Assembly: GCA_941918925.1 (NCBI GenBank)
Contig: OW799233.1
Coordinates: 59,026,841 to 59,090,840 of the forward strand
DNA length: 64,000 nucleotides
Source of the DNA: Phyto melanocephala
Taxonomy: Eukaryota; Arthropoda; Insecta; Diptera; Rhinophoridae
Direction of reading: 5' to 3'
The translations under genes and the position numbers were made by a program. Below are positions 33,201-42,711 of the stretch, piece after piece (within the stretch, counting starts at the first letter, position 1; each line of letters starts with the position of its first letter). Under the pieces are notes generated by a model, which saw nothing but the letters and a program-made list of their open reading frames with translations, was not told the origin of the DNA and searched no databases.

Positions 33201-33792
33201 TGAATCCCGGAACGTTTTGCAATGCAAGAGTGAGATAAACTCATATGCAAATTGTGAACATCTGGAGATAATATGGATACCAAGCCATCACGGGCTGATC
33301 GGAAACGAGAAAGCCGACAAATTATCCAAAATGGGAGCTCTTTTGAGTACTATAACTTTGGAGAACGCCAAACCCCTTAAACGATTTAAGGATGAACTTA
33401 AACGTTGGGCAATGGAAGAACATGTCAGAAAATGGCAAAGCACTGATGTCGGTAAGGTGACAAGAACACTCTGGGGTGACCCAAATCTTGGGAAGTCAAA
33501 GGAGATTTTGAGACTAAGTAGACCTACACTTAGGAAATTAACCGGTGTAATTACAGGTCATACGGAGTTGAGAACTCATTTAGCACGCATGGGATTATCT
33601 GAGGAGACGACATGTAGAGCTTGTGAGGAAGAGGATGAGACCCTGGTACACTACCTCTGTCATTGTCCTGCGTTTGGGCATATTAGACGCGAAAATTTTA
33701 CAGTAGATAATATGCCGAACTTGGAATACCTGGGGAACTCGAACTGGAGATCCATAAGGCGTTACATTGAGGGGACTGGTTTCTTGGACTAG
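30214..33792 (+). CDS. LOA ORF2: endonuclease-reverse transcriptase-RNase H, intact
   Basis: 1192 residues, start ATG 30214. Residues 1-220, AP-type endonuclease: INLHRSRTA, IQEPW, ASVYQPSD, CDANSHHLSWGS, SDHRYIF. Residues about 430-720, reverse transcriptase: YKAPGPDGIFPA, VFIPKPGRENYANPKAYRPI, RGTPQGGILSPL and catalytic YADD at 654-657. RNase H with all four acidic residues: D923 (YTDGSKIG), E958 (FQAEIMAI), D983 (FTDSQS), D1035 (GNEKADKL). A cysteine-histidine cluster near the C-terminus reads CRACEEEDETLVHYLCHC. The start overlaps the ORF1 stop as ATGA, so ORF2 is probably translated by termination and reinitiation. It nicks target DNA and reverse-transcribes the element's RNA there. Confidence 0.95.
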   Translation: MILLLQINLHRSRTATQALMENITKGKVHIVLIQEPWTVKDRVTGLNECDYQLFYAKTGSRPRTCILCHKGLNFLFSPDLSTADATTLIHGSRNLMLASVYQPSDAPTLPPTSDLRSMITSARRTGRNILIGCDANSHHLSWGSTNCNRRGDALWEFLNANNLFTLNSGNKPTFINRIREEVIDVTICSENLIDVICDWYVSDMHSYSDHRYIFMTLTHPPPEPVTFRNKARTDWPNFRLSLQHKLENYPEPDENLDTIDSMVGRLTADFRETFEEHCPLRQRRTPREKPWMTGELINLRKETRRLFNRAYRKKQSVYWDDYSEKLRIYNKAIRIAKRRSWRLFCNQVDSVNDASRIKKFLSKTHTQPETLVDSNGKRSETIEETLGILIEAHFQTEMADDGEFPHPHDGSATTDIIITTKIVREAVNSFLPYKAPGPDGIFPALLQRSIDLIDIRLANIFTTCLKYAYTPVEWREARVVFIPKPGRENYANPKAYRPISLTSFLLKTMERIVDGMVRRRLPGDSMRFGQHAYIKGRSTETALQEVVYHIERSFDLGVYTMGVFIDIEGAFNNVMTSSLIGSLENLGLSHVLIAWISNMLRNRWINCEANGVRRRDKVCRGTPQGGILSPLIWVTTIHSLLRILSNEGFKPICYADDVAILIRGTNPNSLCMRAMEALNISYNWAKERGLNVNPEKTEICLFTRKRKIPVHSYPIFRNKTIKIDKKVKYLGIVLDWRLSWKDHIQCKVERAQRIWALCRRVIGSKWGLSPRMTHWLYTSVLRPTITYASLVWWTSLEKKVNIKPLQKIQRQCCISICGAMRTTSTMAIENILSIWPIEIQVKYEAALAATRLMAIDEWLIREHKTRYQRITDILPIGNITELTCDKIPMRYENINCITIIPEEGEWDEIIRMGNTHGIDLYTDGSKIGDQTGMGLYDISRNRGKYFRLPDHNTIFQAEIMAITEGIKWIKETNSETPIRIFTDSQSVIKTLRKEKVESRNVLQCKSEINSYANCEHLEIIWIPSHHGLIGNEKADKLSKMGALLSTITLENAKPLKRFKDELKRWAMEEHVRKWQSTDVGKVTRTLWGDPNLGKSKEILRLSRPTLRKLTGVITGHTELRTHLARMGLSEETTCRACEEEDETLVHYLCHCPAFGHIRRENFTVDNMPNLEYLGNSNWRSIRRYIEGTGFLD

Positions 33793-34230
33793 TCCGATAT
33801 TTATGGGAAATTATGTTTATGGTTTTTTGTTTGGGAATTCCGTTTTCCACATGGAGCGCACAACATGCCAACTGGGCATAGGTGTATACCTGTCATGGGT
33901 TTGGGCTTTTATACCCCTCCTTTTCAACCTAACCTAACCTAAGCACCATTAGTATTACAAGAAGTGCAAAAATGTTTTTTTGCGTTCCAGCAATTTTGGG
34001 TAGTTTTGGCAAATTTGGAGAGTAATTTTCATTTTACTCTCATTAGTCCGAACTTGTCCGAGATCTTGTGGAACACACCTAATTTAACATGAACTTTAAC
34101 CGTAAGTTAGACAAAATTGCATTTCACAAAGTACGGTTAGAATTTAACCGGCAGAAATTAACCAAAAAGTCTCTGTTAAATTTAACCGAACAAGATCTTC
34201 CGCTTAAAGGCTTTTATTAAAATAAACATA

Positions 34231-34634
34231 AACAAGTAAGAGCACTATATTTGGCTGTGCCGAATCTTTAATACTCACCACCAATTTGATGTACTTACTT
34301 TTATAGCACAGAATTTATTATTTTGTTATTAACAGTAATCGCTATGGAATAATATCTTTATACTAAGATATGTTTTAATTTCTTTGTATAACTTCGATGT
34401 GCTAGTAAAATGTTTTCGTAAATTTAGTCTTTCAATGAAAGTGGACGTTAAAGTAGGCATATCAATAAAGTTTCTGTAAATAAATACAACTTAGATATTT
34501 CAATATAGTCCTTTATTCTTACAAAATCTTTATTCATAGAGAAATTATATGAATTTGAGATAAAGATAAAAATTTCCGTTGCAAACGCAATGACAAAATG
34601 AATATACCCCACCATTTTTTTGGTGGCGGGTATA
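34231..34634 (-). mobile_element. DINE-1-like R1, copy d, inside MITE A
   Basis: Short R1 version: minus-strand 5' end TTATACCCGCCACCAAAAA at 34634, 3' hairpin region near 34240. Its position relative to MITE sequence (between GGCTTTTATT...AACAAGTAAG and TATAAT...ACTTACCAAGG) is the same as in MITE B. Confidence 0.75.
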
Positions 34635-35138
34635 ATATGAATATTATAATAAAATAAAATATAAAAATGTATACTTACCAAGGAACTGTATGTAAACTAT
34701 TGTAAGTAAAAAATTTATTTTAAATATACATTTGTCTTTCATCAAAAAATTGTTTATAATTTTTGTATAATCTTTTTTGATTCTTTTCTTTCATTGCACG
34801 ATTTTTCGTAAATAATAAAAACCAGTATTACCATACTTTTTCTATAATGTTTGTGTTAACTAACCGAAAGATGGTGAAACGCAAAACACTAACCGTATGT
34901 TTAATAGTTCCGGTTAACGATATCGGCGGTTTGTTAATGTTCCCGTTAAATTAAAATAATCACAGATTGTGAAAAGGGCCGTTAGCCTCTTTTTACAAAG
35001 TTTCGGTTGCTACGCAGGACATTAACCAGGCTTGTTATATTCATAATAAAAAGTCAATACTGGTAAAGTTTAATATGGTGGCCTTGCGTGATAAAATTAT
35101 GGGTGAATATTTTAAGACTATCAAAACTAAACCTCTTA

Positions 35139-36057
35139 CGGCCCCTTTCACAAAGTGCGATTATAATTTAACATGAACTTTAACCGTAAGTTAGGCAAAA
35201 TTGAATTTCACAAAGTACGGTTAGCATATAACCGGCAGAGATTAATCATAAAGTCTCTGTTAAATTTAACCGAACAAAATCTTCCGGTTAAAGGCTTTTA
35301 TTTAAATAAAAATAAACAAGTAAGAGCACTATATTCGGATGTGCCGAATCTTTTATACCCACCACCAATTTGATGTTCTTTTATAGCACAAAATTTATTA
35401 TTTTGTTTTTCACAATAATCGCTATGCAATAATATCTTTATACTAAAATATGTATCACTTTCTTTTTATAACTTCGATATGCTAGTAAAATGTTTTCGTA
35501 AATATAGTCTTTCAAAGTGGACGTTAAAGTAGGCGTGTCAATAAAGTTTCTGCTCATAAATACAACTTAGATATTTCTATATAGTCCTTTATTCTTTCAA
35601 AATCTTTATTAATAGAGAAATTTAATGAAGTTGAGATAAAGATAAAAATTTACGTTACAAACGGAATGACAAAATGAATATACCCCCACAATTTTTTTGG
35701 TGGCGGTTATAATAAGATATTATAATAAAATAACATATAACAATTTATACTTACCAAGGAACTGTATTTAATCTATTTTAAGTAAAAAATTTATTTTAAA
35801 TATATATTTATCTTTCATCAAAATATTGCTAAGAATTTTTGTATAATATTTTTTGATTCTTTTCTTTCATTCCACTATTTTTCGTAAATAATAAAAACCA
35901 GTATTACCATACTTTTGCTTTAATGTTAGTGTTAACTAACCGAAAGATGGTGAAACGCAAAACACTAACCGTATGTTAAATAGTTTCGGTTAACGATTTC
36001 GGCGGTTTGTTAATGTTCCTGTTAAATTAATATAATCACAGATTGTGAAAAGGGCCG
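35139..36057. mobile_element. Harbinger-like MITE, copy B
   Basis: 919 bp, ends CGGCCCCTTTCACAA and TTGTGAAAAGGGCCG, TTA duplication at 35136-35138 and 36058-36060. Includes a DINE-like element (35312-35713). The excised ORF1 frame reads straight through. Contains CTTGGTAAGTATAC on the minus strand, a good splice donor, possibly a vestige of the parental element's gene. Confidence 0.9.
35312..35713 (-). mobile_element. DINE-1-like R1, copy e, inside MITE B
   Basis: Same short R1 version and same internal position as copy d. Confidence 0.75.
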
Positions 36058-36353
36058 TTAGGGCGTCAGACTTTATTACTGACTCGAGATTTCCTGCTAG
36101 TCTACTTAATTGCCGTGTTTTTATAATAGAACATCATTCCCCAGCTGCGGGTAAACTCAATGCTATTTGCTTGAAGCTGCATAAAAACAAAATTATTAGT
36201 AAATATAAAATCGTGAATGCTGCTAAGCCTATTGCTGTGTTAACGTTACCTGATAAAACCACTGTTGAACGTGACTTGAATGGCTGTACTGAGATGCTGA
36301 AGTCTGGTGTTTCTGTTTATTTTTTTATATTGTTTTTTAATCTTATGCTGTAA

Positions 36354-36681
36354 TAACTTATTGTGATGATTGATTGATGAATTTTACTAAGTTTCCCTTT
36401 ACAATATCTATCACGGTTTGTTTTTGCAAGGATAAGTTTATCTTATAATTCTTAAATTAATTGATAATACGTTTTTTGTTTTTTTTTAAACTTATATTTC
36501 GCTATTCTTGTTTATATTAACAATTTTTTTCTTCTTTAGCCAGTTGATGATAAATGGTTGTATATTTTTTTATTATGAAATATTGTTTAATATGTGATAT
36601 TTTTGTCAAATTACTTTCATATTGCTCTTTTTGGTTCCCAGCTGTTATATTTTTGAATAATTTTAATGTCTTAACGAAAAT
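36354..36681. other. Gap between CR1-like ORF1 and ORF2
   Basis: AT-rich, no frame in either direction that resembles a protein. Unusually long for an inter-ORF spacer. Confidence 0.5.
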
Positions 36682-38545
36682 ATGGGTAATGTAATTAGTG
36701 GTAATTCTTATTTTAAGACTGTGTTTCGTAATAATCTTAATAAATTGAAGGTTGGTCATTTAAATTGTCGTAGTATTAGACCTTCTTCTAACTCTGTCAA
36801 ACTTGATGAAATTGGAACTATTTTAAGTAATGACTTATTTGACCTTTTTGCGGTTTCAGAAACGTGGCTGGATAGTACTATTTCTGATCGTGCTGTTAGT
36901 ATTCCAGGCTATGTTTTTTGTAGAAGTGACCGTCCTTCTAGGGGTAGTGGTGTTGGTATTTTTATATCTAGAAAACTACGGTTTAAGTCTGTCCTCAGGA
37001 CATTTATAGCTGGTCAATGTGAATCTGTCTTTATTGAACTTTTCTTTGGTAGTGTGAAGGTTTTATTTGGTATTGTATACTTACCTAATGGTAATTTGTC
37101 TGTATTTGAGGAATGCCATCGTTTAATTTTTTCTAAATATTTAAACACTGTTGTGGTTGGCGATTTTAATTGTAATTTATTTAATTCTCATAAATAGAAT
37201 ATTTTGAGGGCATTATGCTCAAGTATTAATTTTTCAATCGTTCAGAATTCTAGACCCACTCACTATGATTTGGCTAATGACACTACATCCTTACTAGATT
37301 ATTTTCTAGTTAGTGATTTTTCTATGATTAAATTTTCTAATCAAGTACAATGTCCATCGCTATCTGATCATGCATTAATTTTTGCTTGTCTTGTTTAAAA
37401 TACTATGCCGGTTCAAAATTTTATTGAATACCGAAATTATGAGAATATTGATTGGGTTGGGTTACTGTCATTTATTAGTACTTTTGATGTTAGTCTTATT
37501 CTTAATTCTCCTAATGTTGACACTAAATGCGCTGCTTTTTCTTCTCTACTTATTAGTCTTTTTTCTTTTGTACCTGTTGTTAAAAGGAGAGTACTTTTTA
37601 GAAATAATACGTGGATGAACTCGAGGGAGATCAATTTGGCAAGGTCCTTGCGTGATATGGCTTTTTCTGTATTTCTTTCGAATCGTTCTTCTGACAATTG
37701 GAATATTTATTGCAAGTTTCGCAATAAAGCCAAAAAATTAATTAGAAGAGAAAAGAAAAAGCACTTTTCGAAAATTTTTTGGGGTTTGGATACAGCTGGT
37801 CTGTGGAAGGTTTTGAAAAACTTCGGGTGTATGCGGGACGATAATGATGTTATCTGGGTTGGCGATGTTAATTGTCTGAATAGTTTTTTTGTTGGGCGTG
37901 ATATTTCTGATAGCAGCAATGATAGTGACTTTAGCAATTTTATTGATTCATCTAATTCCTTCTCATTTCGCTGTGTTGATGAAATTGAATTGTTTGAGGC
38001 GTTGAATAGAGTGAAAACTGTATCAGTTGGCATTGACGGTATTCCTTTAAAATTCGTTAAACTAATATTTCCACATATATCTGTTTTGTTTTTGGATGTA
38101 GTAAATTTTATTCTTACGTCATCTAAGTTCCCAACTTATTGGAAAACAGCTCGTGTTGTACCTATACCTAAATCTAAAGTTGTGAATGATGCTAATGATT
38201 TTAGGCCAATTTCTATACTCCCTGCTCTGTCAAAAATTGCTGAACATCTTATTAAGAATCCAATGCTTCAATTTGTGAAAGATAATATTTATGAGTCTCA
38301 ATATGCTTTTCGTGCAAGCTTTAGTGCTACTTCTTTACTACTTTGCCATACTGATTCTATTAGAGAGAAAATTAATATTGGTAAACTTTCTGCTTTATTT
38401 TCGCTTGATTTATCCAAAGCTTTCAATTCTATTTGCCACACAACTATGATTAGGAAACTGAAGGACCAATTTAAATTTTCTGCTTGTAGTCTCATTTTCT
38501 CATACCTTGTTGGAAGATCACAGTTTGTAGATTTTAAAGGATCTA
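36682..38545 (+). pseudogene. CR1-like ORF2 (endonuclease and N-terminal reverse transcriptase), truncated
   Basis: One frame with two nonsense codons, TAG 37195-37197 and TAA 37396-37398, and no frameshift. Endonuclease: LKVGHLNCRSIRP, FAVSETWLD, GSGVGIFISRKL, VVGDFNCNLF, SLSDHALIF. Reverse transcriptase: VSVGIDGIPLKF, YWKTARVVPIPKSK, NDFRPISILPALSKI, FSLDLSKAFNSI (first catalytic Asp), then ends near SYLVGRSQFVDFKG. The YADD half is missing, cut off by the junction with the gypsy element at about 38545. Confidence 0.87.
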
Positions 38546-38858
38546 AGAAATGGAAAAAGATGAAGTAAGCGATTTAAAGGCTCGTATACAGGCGTGAGAG
38601 GAAAAGCAAGGTAAAGCCAGAGCAAAATGCTATAATTGTGGTAAGAGTGGACATTTTCAACAAACTGTAGAGAACCACGAAAGCGGGCTAGATCGGTTTC
38701 GCCACCTGGAAACAGCAAACGGGCAAACACGAAATCATCAAATGAGTCACCGTTAAACTAAAACGAGCTAGCACTATGGGGCAAGATCTAACTCCCATAA
38801 CCGAGGGCCCCACAATCTCCATATCAGTTATGCAGCAGAAAAATAGCAACCTTACTGC

Positions 38859-41800
38859 TTGCGGGCATATTTTTACTATAGACACAGGAGCATCGCAGCT
38901 TTTATCAGGCCCGATTTATTAAAGAAAACAATCGAACCGTTATGTGGCGTAAGCTTGCGAACAGCTACTGGGGAGCCTGGTACTGTCTATGGTAAAATAA
39001 ACGTAAAAGTAACTATTGCCAACATAAGAGTCAATCATGTATTGATCGTTGGCTATATTGTGGACGAAGTAATCGTCGAAATGTTGAAATCCCCTAGATG
39101 TGGTTATGAAAGTAAGGTGCATGTAAGGAAACTAGTTGCTACAAAATATGATAAAATACCACCACTGTCAGAAAGTGTAGTATGGGCGCGTATAGAGGGA
39201 GATTGTGTGGACAACCGGTTGTGGGTGGTAGAACAAGCAGATATAAAAAGTGACTTAATAAGGGCAAAAGCCCTTGTCAAAACCAGCAATGACGGAAGAG
39301 TCCCTGTAAGAGTGCTTAACCTTTCCGCCTGTGGAAAAGTCGTCAAGCCAAAATTCGAATTAGGTCAATGTGCTAAAGCTGAGGCAATAATTAATTGCGA
39401 AATGAAATCGGGTCCTTTCAGTATGTCAAACAAAGAGTAGGAGATGCTAGCAGAATACGTAAAGAAGTGGGTTGAAGGATTATCGCCGCCCGATAGAAAT
39501 AAAGCAAAACAGCTACTCAGAAAACATGAATCCATCTTTGCTTTGAAAGGTCAACATCAAGGTAGAACATCACTTGTAAAACATCAGATAAATACCGGTG
39601 ATGCAAGGCCTATAAAGCAAGCCCCTAGAAGTATTCCTCTAGCAAAACCTAATGAAGTCAAAGAACTTGTCAATGAAATGGAGCGGAATGGAATAGAACC
39701 TTCTTCAAGTCCTTGGAGCTCACCGGTAGTTTTGGTTAAAAAGAAAGATGGCAGCACAAGATTTTGCGTCGATTGTAAACAACTGAATGACGTCACTAAG
39801 AAGGACAGTTATCCGCTACCAAGGATAGATGACACTCTGGACACGCTAGCTGAAACAAAATGGTTCTCTACATTAGACCTGCAAAGTGGTTATTGGCAAT
39901 TGGAAATATCTGATAGAGATAAGGAAAAAACAGCTTTTAGTGCAAGTGACGGGCTATGGCAGTTTAATGTGATGCCATTTGGACTATGCAACGCTCCAGC
40001 CACATACGAGCGATTAAAGGAACGCGTATTAAGGGGACTTCATTGGAAGACATGCCTGGTTTATCTTGATGACATAATTGTCATGGGTAAAAGTTTTGAC
40101 GATCACCTGAAAAATCTAGAAGAAGTTCTTAAACGAATATCAGCGGCTGGACTTAAACTAGGCGCCAAGAAATGTGCATTGTTCCAGAAAGAGGTAAAGT
40201 GCTTGGGGCATCGAGACGCAGAGGATGGTATATCAACTGACGAAGATAAAGTTCAAGTTGTGAAGGACTGGCCTCGCCCGAAAAATCTTCATGAGTTACG
40301 TAGTTTTCTAGGCCTCTGTACCTACTACAGGCGATTTGTGCCGAATTTCGCCAGTGTCGCTGCCAGTCTACATGAGCTCACCAAGAAGTCACGACCATTC
40401 TTGTGGGCTGCAGCACAAGAACAAGCATTCCATAAGCTCAAGGAGTTGTTATGCGTAGCACCAATTTCGGCATATCCTATCGCCGGAGAGAAGTTTGCAT
40501 TGGATAGCGATGCGAGTGGCTACGGGATAGGTGGTGTTCTTCCGCAGGTTGTTAATGGAACAGAAAAGCCTACTACTCTCTCGAAGCCCGAAAGAAATTA
40601 TTGTGTAACACGTCGAGAGCTTCTGGCAGTTGTGGAGTGTGTAAAGCATTACCACAAATATCTGTATGGACAACACTTCGAACTAAGAACCGATCACTCT
40701 GCACGCAGATGGTTGCTACAATTTAAACAACCGAAAGGACAGCTAGCCCGTTGGATTGAACGTCTCCAGAGCTACGATTTCAGCATTGAGCACAGAAAGG
40801 GCACTAAACATGGAAATGCAGATGCACTCTCCTGAAGACCGTGCAGATTAGAGTGCAAATATTGTGCAAAAACTGAAGGAAAAGAATGTGTCGTTGACGT
40901 TCAACTAACACATATAGAGACAAGTGACGACTGGTCAGCAGCGCAAAGAGACGATCTCATACTGGCAAAACTTATGTCAGCGAAGGAGGAAGACAAAATG
41001 CTAACCCGTAACCAAATATCAGCGGAAAGTCCACTGATGAAATCATATTGAGAACTTTGGAATAGTCTGCAGGTTATTAACGGATGCGTTTATCGCAAAT
41101 GGGAAAGTACTGATGGTAAATCGACAACAAATCTGATTGTGGTGCCATCCTCTAAAGTCAAAGAGGTATTGAAGGAGTTCAGTAATGGTTCAAGCGGTGG
41201 TCATCTTGGTGTAACAAAAAAGATAGAAAAGATAAAGCAATGTTTCTATTCGGTTAGATGCCAACAATCTATAGCTGATTGGATAGCAAATTGCGCACAA
41301 TGTATCGCAGCCAAGGGCCCAGTAAGACGGAGTCGAGTAGCGCTACAGCAGTACAATTCAGGTGTTCCGTTTGAGCAAATAGCGATGGATATAGCAGGCC
41401 CTTTTCCTGTCAGTGAGGCTGGAAATCGTTACGTTCAAGTTGTAATCGACTATTTTAGCAAATGGCCAGAGGTAAACGCATTTGTGAACAACTGCGTGTG
41501 CGGCTACGGAGTTCCGCTTGAGCTACATTCTGATCAGGGAAGAAATTTTGAATCTGCGATATTCCAGGAAATGTGAAAATTATACGGTATCCGAAAAACG
41601 AGGACTACCCCACTGCATCCACAATCTGACGGCATGGTTGAGAGATTTAACCGCACGTTGGAGGAACACTTGAGAAAACACTTGGTCAGTGCACACCAAA
41701 GAGACTGGGATGAGCAGCCGTTCATGACTCTACCTCCCGAACACCTGCATAAAGTATATTTGGAACCAAGCTGAAACTGCCAGGTGATCTAGAATTCGGT

Positions 41801-42172
41801 ATTAATCCCTCGACAATAAATGAGCACGAAGAAGATAATTCAAGGGGACAAAAAGATCTCGACGAAAGTCATAAATTCGTTCGTGGCCGAATAAAAATAA
41901 CCAGCGACAAGATGAAGGCCAGATACGACAGAGCAGCAAATTCTGAAGGCTTTAGTGAGAGTCACCGAGTTCTACTTTATAACCCACAACGCAATAAAGG
42001 ACTGAAAAATCATTGGAATGGACCGTATAAGGTGATAAAGAGAATTAATGATGTGGTGTATAGAATCCAGAAATACAAGAGCCCAAGATCAAAGATAAAA
42101 GTGGTTCATCTCGAGCGCCTCGCTAAGTACGGAAAAATTGAATTTGTGCCTATTCGAAACGAACAGGCCTAA
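38859..42172 (+). pseudogene. Gypsy-A pol polyprotein, several nonsense codons
   Basis: A zinc knuckle remnant (CYNCGKSGHFQ) lies just upstream near 38630. Protease remnant: DTGASQLL near 38883, in a neighbouring frame. Reverse transcriptase (from 39444): FCVDCKQLNDVTKKDSYPLP, FSTLDLQSGYWQ, MPFGLCNAPA and catalytic YLDDII near 40064. RNase H: ALDSDASGYGIGG, ELRTDHSA. Integrase: zinc-binding CAQCIAAKG, then D (MDIAGPF), D (HSDQGRNF), E (MVERFNRTLEEHL). Stops: TAG 39438, TGA 40833, TGA 41049, TGA 41574, more after 41735. No frameshift is visible between 38859 and 41576 apart from the protease edge. The integrase segment before GYGVP looks about 12 residues short. Confidence 0.85.
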
Positions 42173-42183
42173 GCGGGCGGTAA

Positions 42184-42711
42184 TGTTACAGATTTATTTT
42201 TAAATAGCTTAATTTACATTATAATTTTGTTTTAGTTGTAATAGTTTAAGTTACTGTAGTTTTGTTTGTATTAGTTTATTTCGCTGGTTGTTCGAACATG
42301 ATGTGAGTTATTATGTGCAGCATACTTTTAGGCACTTTTATTATTCCTGCATATTACTTAACGTCTTAATTTAAATGTAACGGTTTTCGAATGTACTAGT
42401 GTGTACATACGAGAACTTTGTCGAATGTTACCGAACACCACTATGTTACTATAAATAGCCGAACAACACAGCTAACATGATCAGTATAACAGTAGAGCTT
42501 GTAAAGCGCGTATCAAAGTGAGTTTAATAATAAAATTGTGTAACAATAAGTGAAACAAGTAAAGTGCTATAAAACAATATCTGAGTGTGTTTAAGTAAAT
42601 AAAGTGCTCCTAATTTTATAACTAATTTCAACTGTTTTTGATTGCAAAATAAGAACTCAAAGTATATTTAAAGGAAATAAGCCAACGTTTATAAAAGTTA
42701 TAAACCTAACA
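42184..42711 (+). repeat. 3' LTR of gypsy-A (528 bp)
   Basis: Starts TGTTACAGATTT and ends AAACCTAACA, with TG...CA ends. Contains TATAAATAG (42450-42458) and AATAAA-type signals near 42595. Matches the solo LTR at 58970-59494 in reverse orientation over its whole length with scattered differences. Confidence 0.92.
42450..42458 (+). promoter_or_regulatory. LTR TATA box
   Basis: TATAAATAG in the middle of the LTR, followed by CCGAACAACACAGC. The likely U3 promoter of gypsy-A. Confidence 0.6.

Larger units (their letters stand above)
28649..33939 (+). mobile_element. Near-complete LOA-clade non-LTR retrotransposon
   Basis: 5291 bp between exact 8-bp target duplications TAAGCACC (28641-28648 and 33940-33947). 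69-bp 5' leader, ORF1 28718-30217 (one internal stop), ORF2 30214-33792 (open), then a 147-bp 3' region. It ends not in poly(A) but in a CCTAA-type repeat (CAACCTAACCTAACC). The only visible lesion is the ORF1 stop. The intact ends and open ORF2 mark a young insertion, the last event in the nest. Confidence 0.95.
28136..34080. mobile_element. Second MITE (C) inserted in MITE A, itself split by a LOA element
   Basis: Its ends AGCTCTGTTTCACA and TGTGGAACACACCT are imperfect inverted repeats, with subterminal GTCCGAACTTG in both halves. Comparison with MITE B shows the empty site GATTATAATTTAACATG, giving a 3-4-bp duplication (AAT or TAAT). Own length is about 650 bp. The left part (28136-28640) carries a short reading frame from 28412 (MEGFNEKVKV) of unknown meaning. 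Confidence 0.75.
28107..34981. mobile_element. Harbinger-like MITE, copy A (interrupted)
   Basis: Ends CGGCCCCTTTCACAA and TTGTGAAAAGGGCCG are inverted repeats. Target duplication TTA at 28104-28106 and 34982-34984, as in PIF/Harbinger. Without the nested insertion (28136-34080) it would be about 930 bp. A DINE-like element (34231-34634) sits inside it at the same place as in copy B. Confidence 0.88.
27558..36353 (+). pseudogene. CR1-like ORF1 protein, split by two MITEs
   Basis: Pieces: 27558-28106, 34985-35138 and 36061-36353. ATG at 27558 (MAPGKKVHKC). An N-terminal C4HC3-type (PHD-like) finger has CGMC, CDLC, WVHSSCAG and CAQC, followed by a coiled-coil-like region and then the nucleic-acid-binding half (SDFITDSRFPASLLNCRV). 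Removing each MITE plus one TTA restores the same frame on both sides: D-L-A at the first site, P-L-R at the second. There is no other stop before TAA at 36353. Its role in the parent element would be RNA binding and particle formation. Confidence 0.82.
27541..38545 (+). mobile_element. CR1-like non-LTR element, 3'-truncated, carrying a nest of insertions
   Basis: Original element: ORF1 (27558-36353 as split pieces), a 330-bp gap, and ORF2 (36682-38545). The ORF2 coding sequence ends abruptly within the reverse transcriptase at the junction with the gypsy element. About 7.8 kb of its present length is later insertions (28107-34981 and 35139-36057). Family placement as CR1/Jockey-like rests on the PHD-like finger in ORF1 and the endonuclease and reverse transcriptase style. 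Confidence 0.8.
38546..42711 (+). mobile_element. Ty3/gypsy-type LTR element (gypsy-A), 5' truncated
   Basis: Retains the end of gag, protease, reverse transcriptase-RNase H, integrase, a purine-rich tract (AAGCGGGCGG) and a complete 3' LTR (42184-42711). The 5' LTR and most of gag are missing; the left edge is fused to the broken CR1-like reverse transcriptase, so a deletion removed both. A solo LTR of the same family lies at 58970-59494. Confidence 0.88.

Noticed and set aside
37382..37618. Leucine-rich frame suggesting a membrane protein
   Set aside because: Shadow frame of the CR1-like ORF2.
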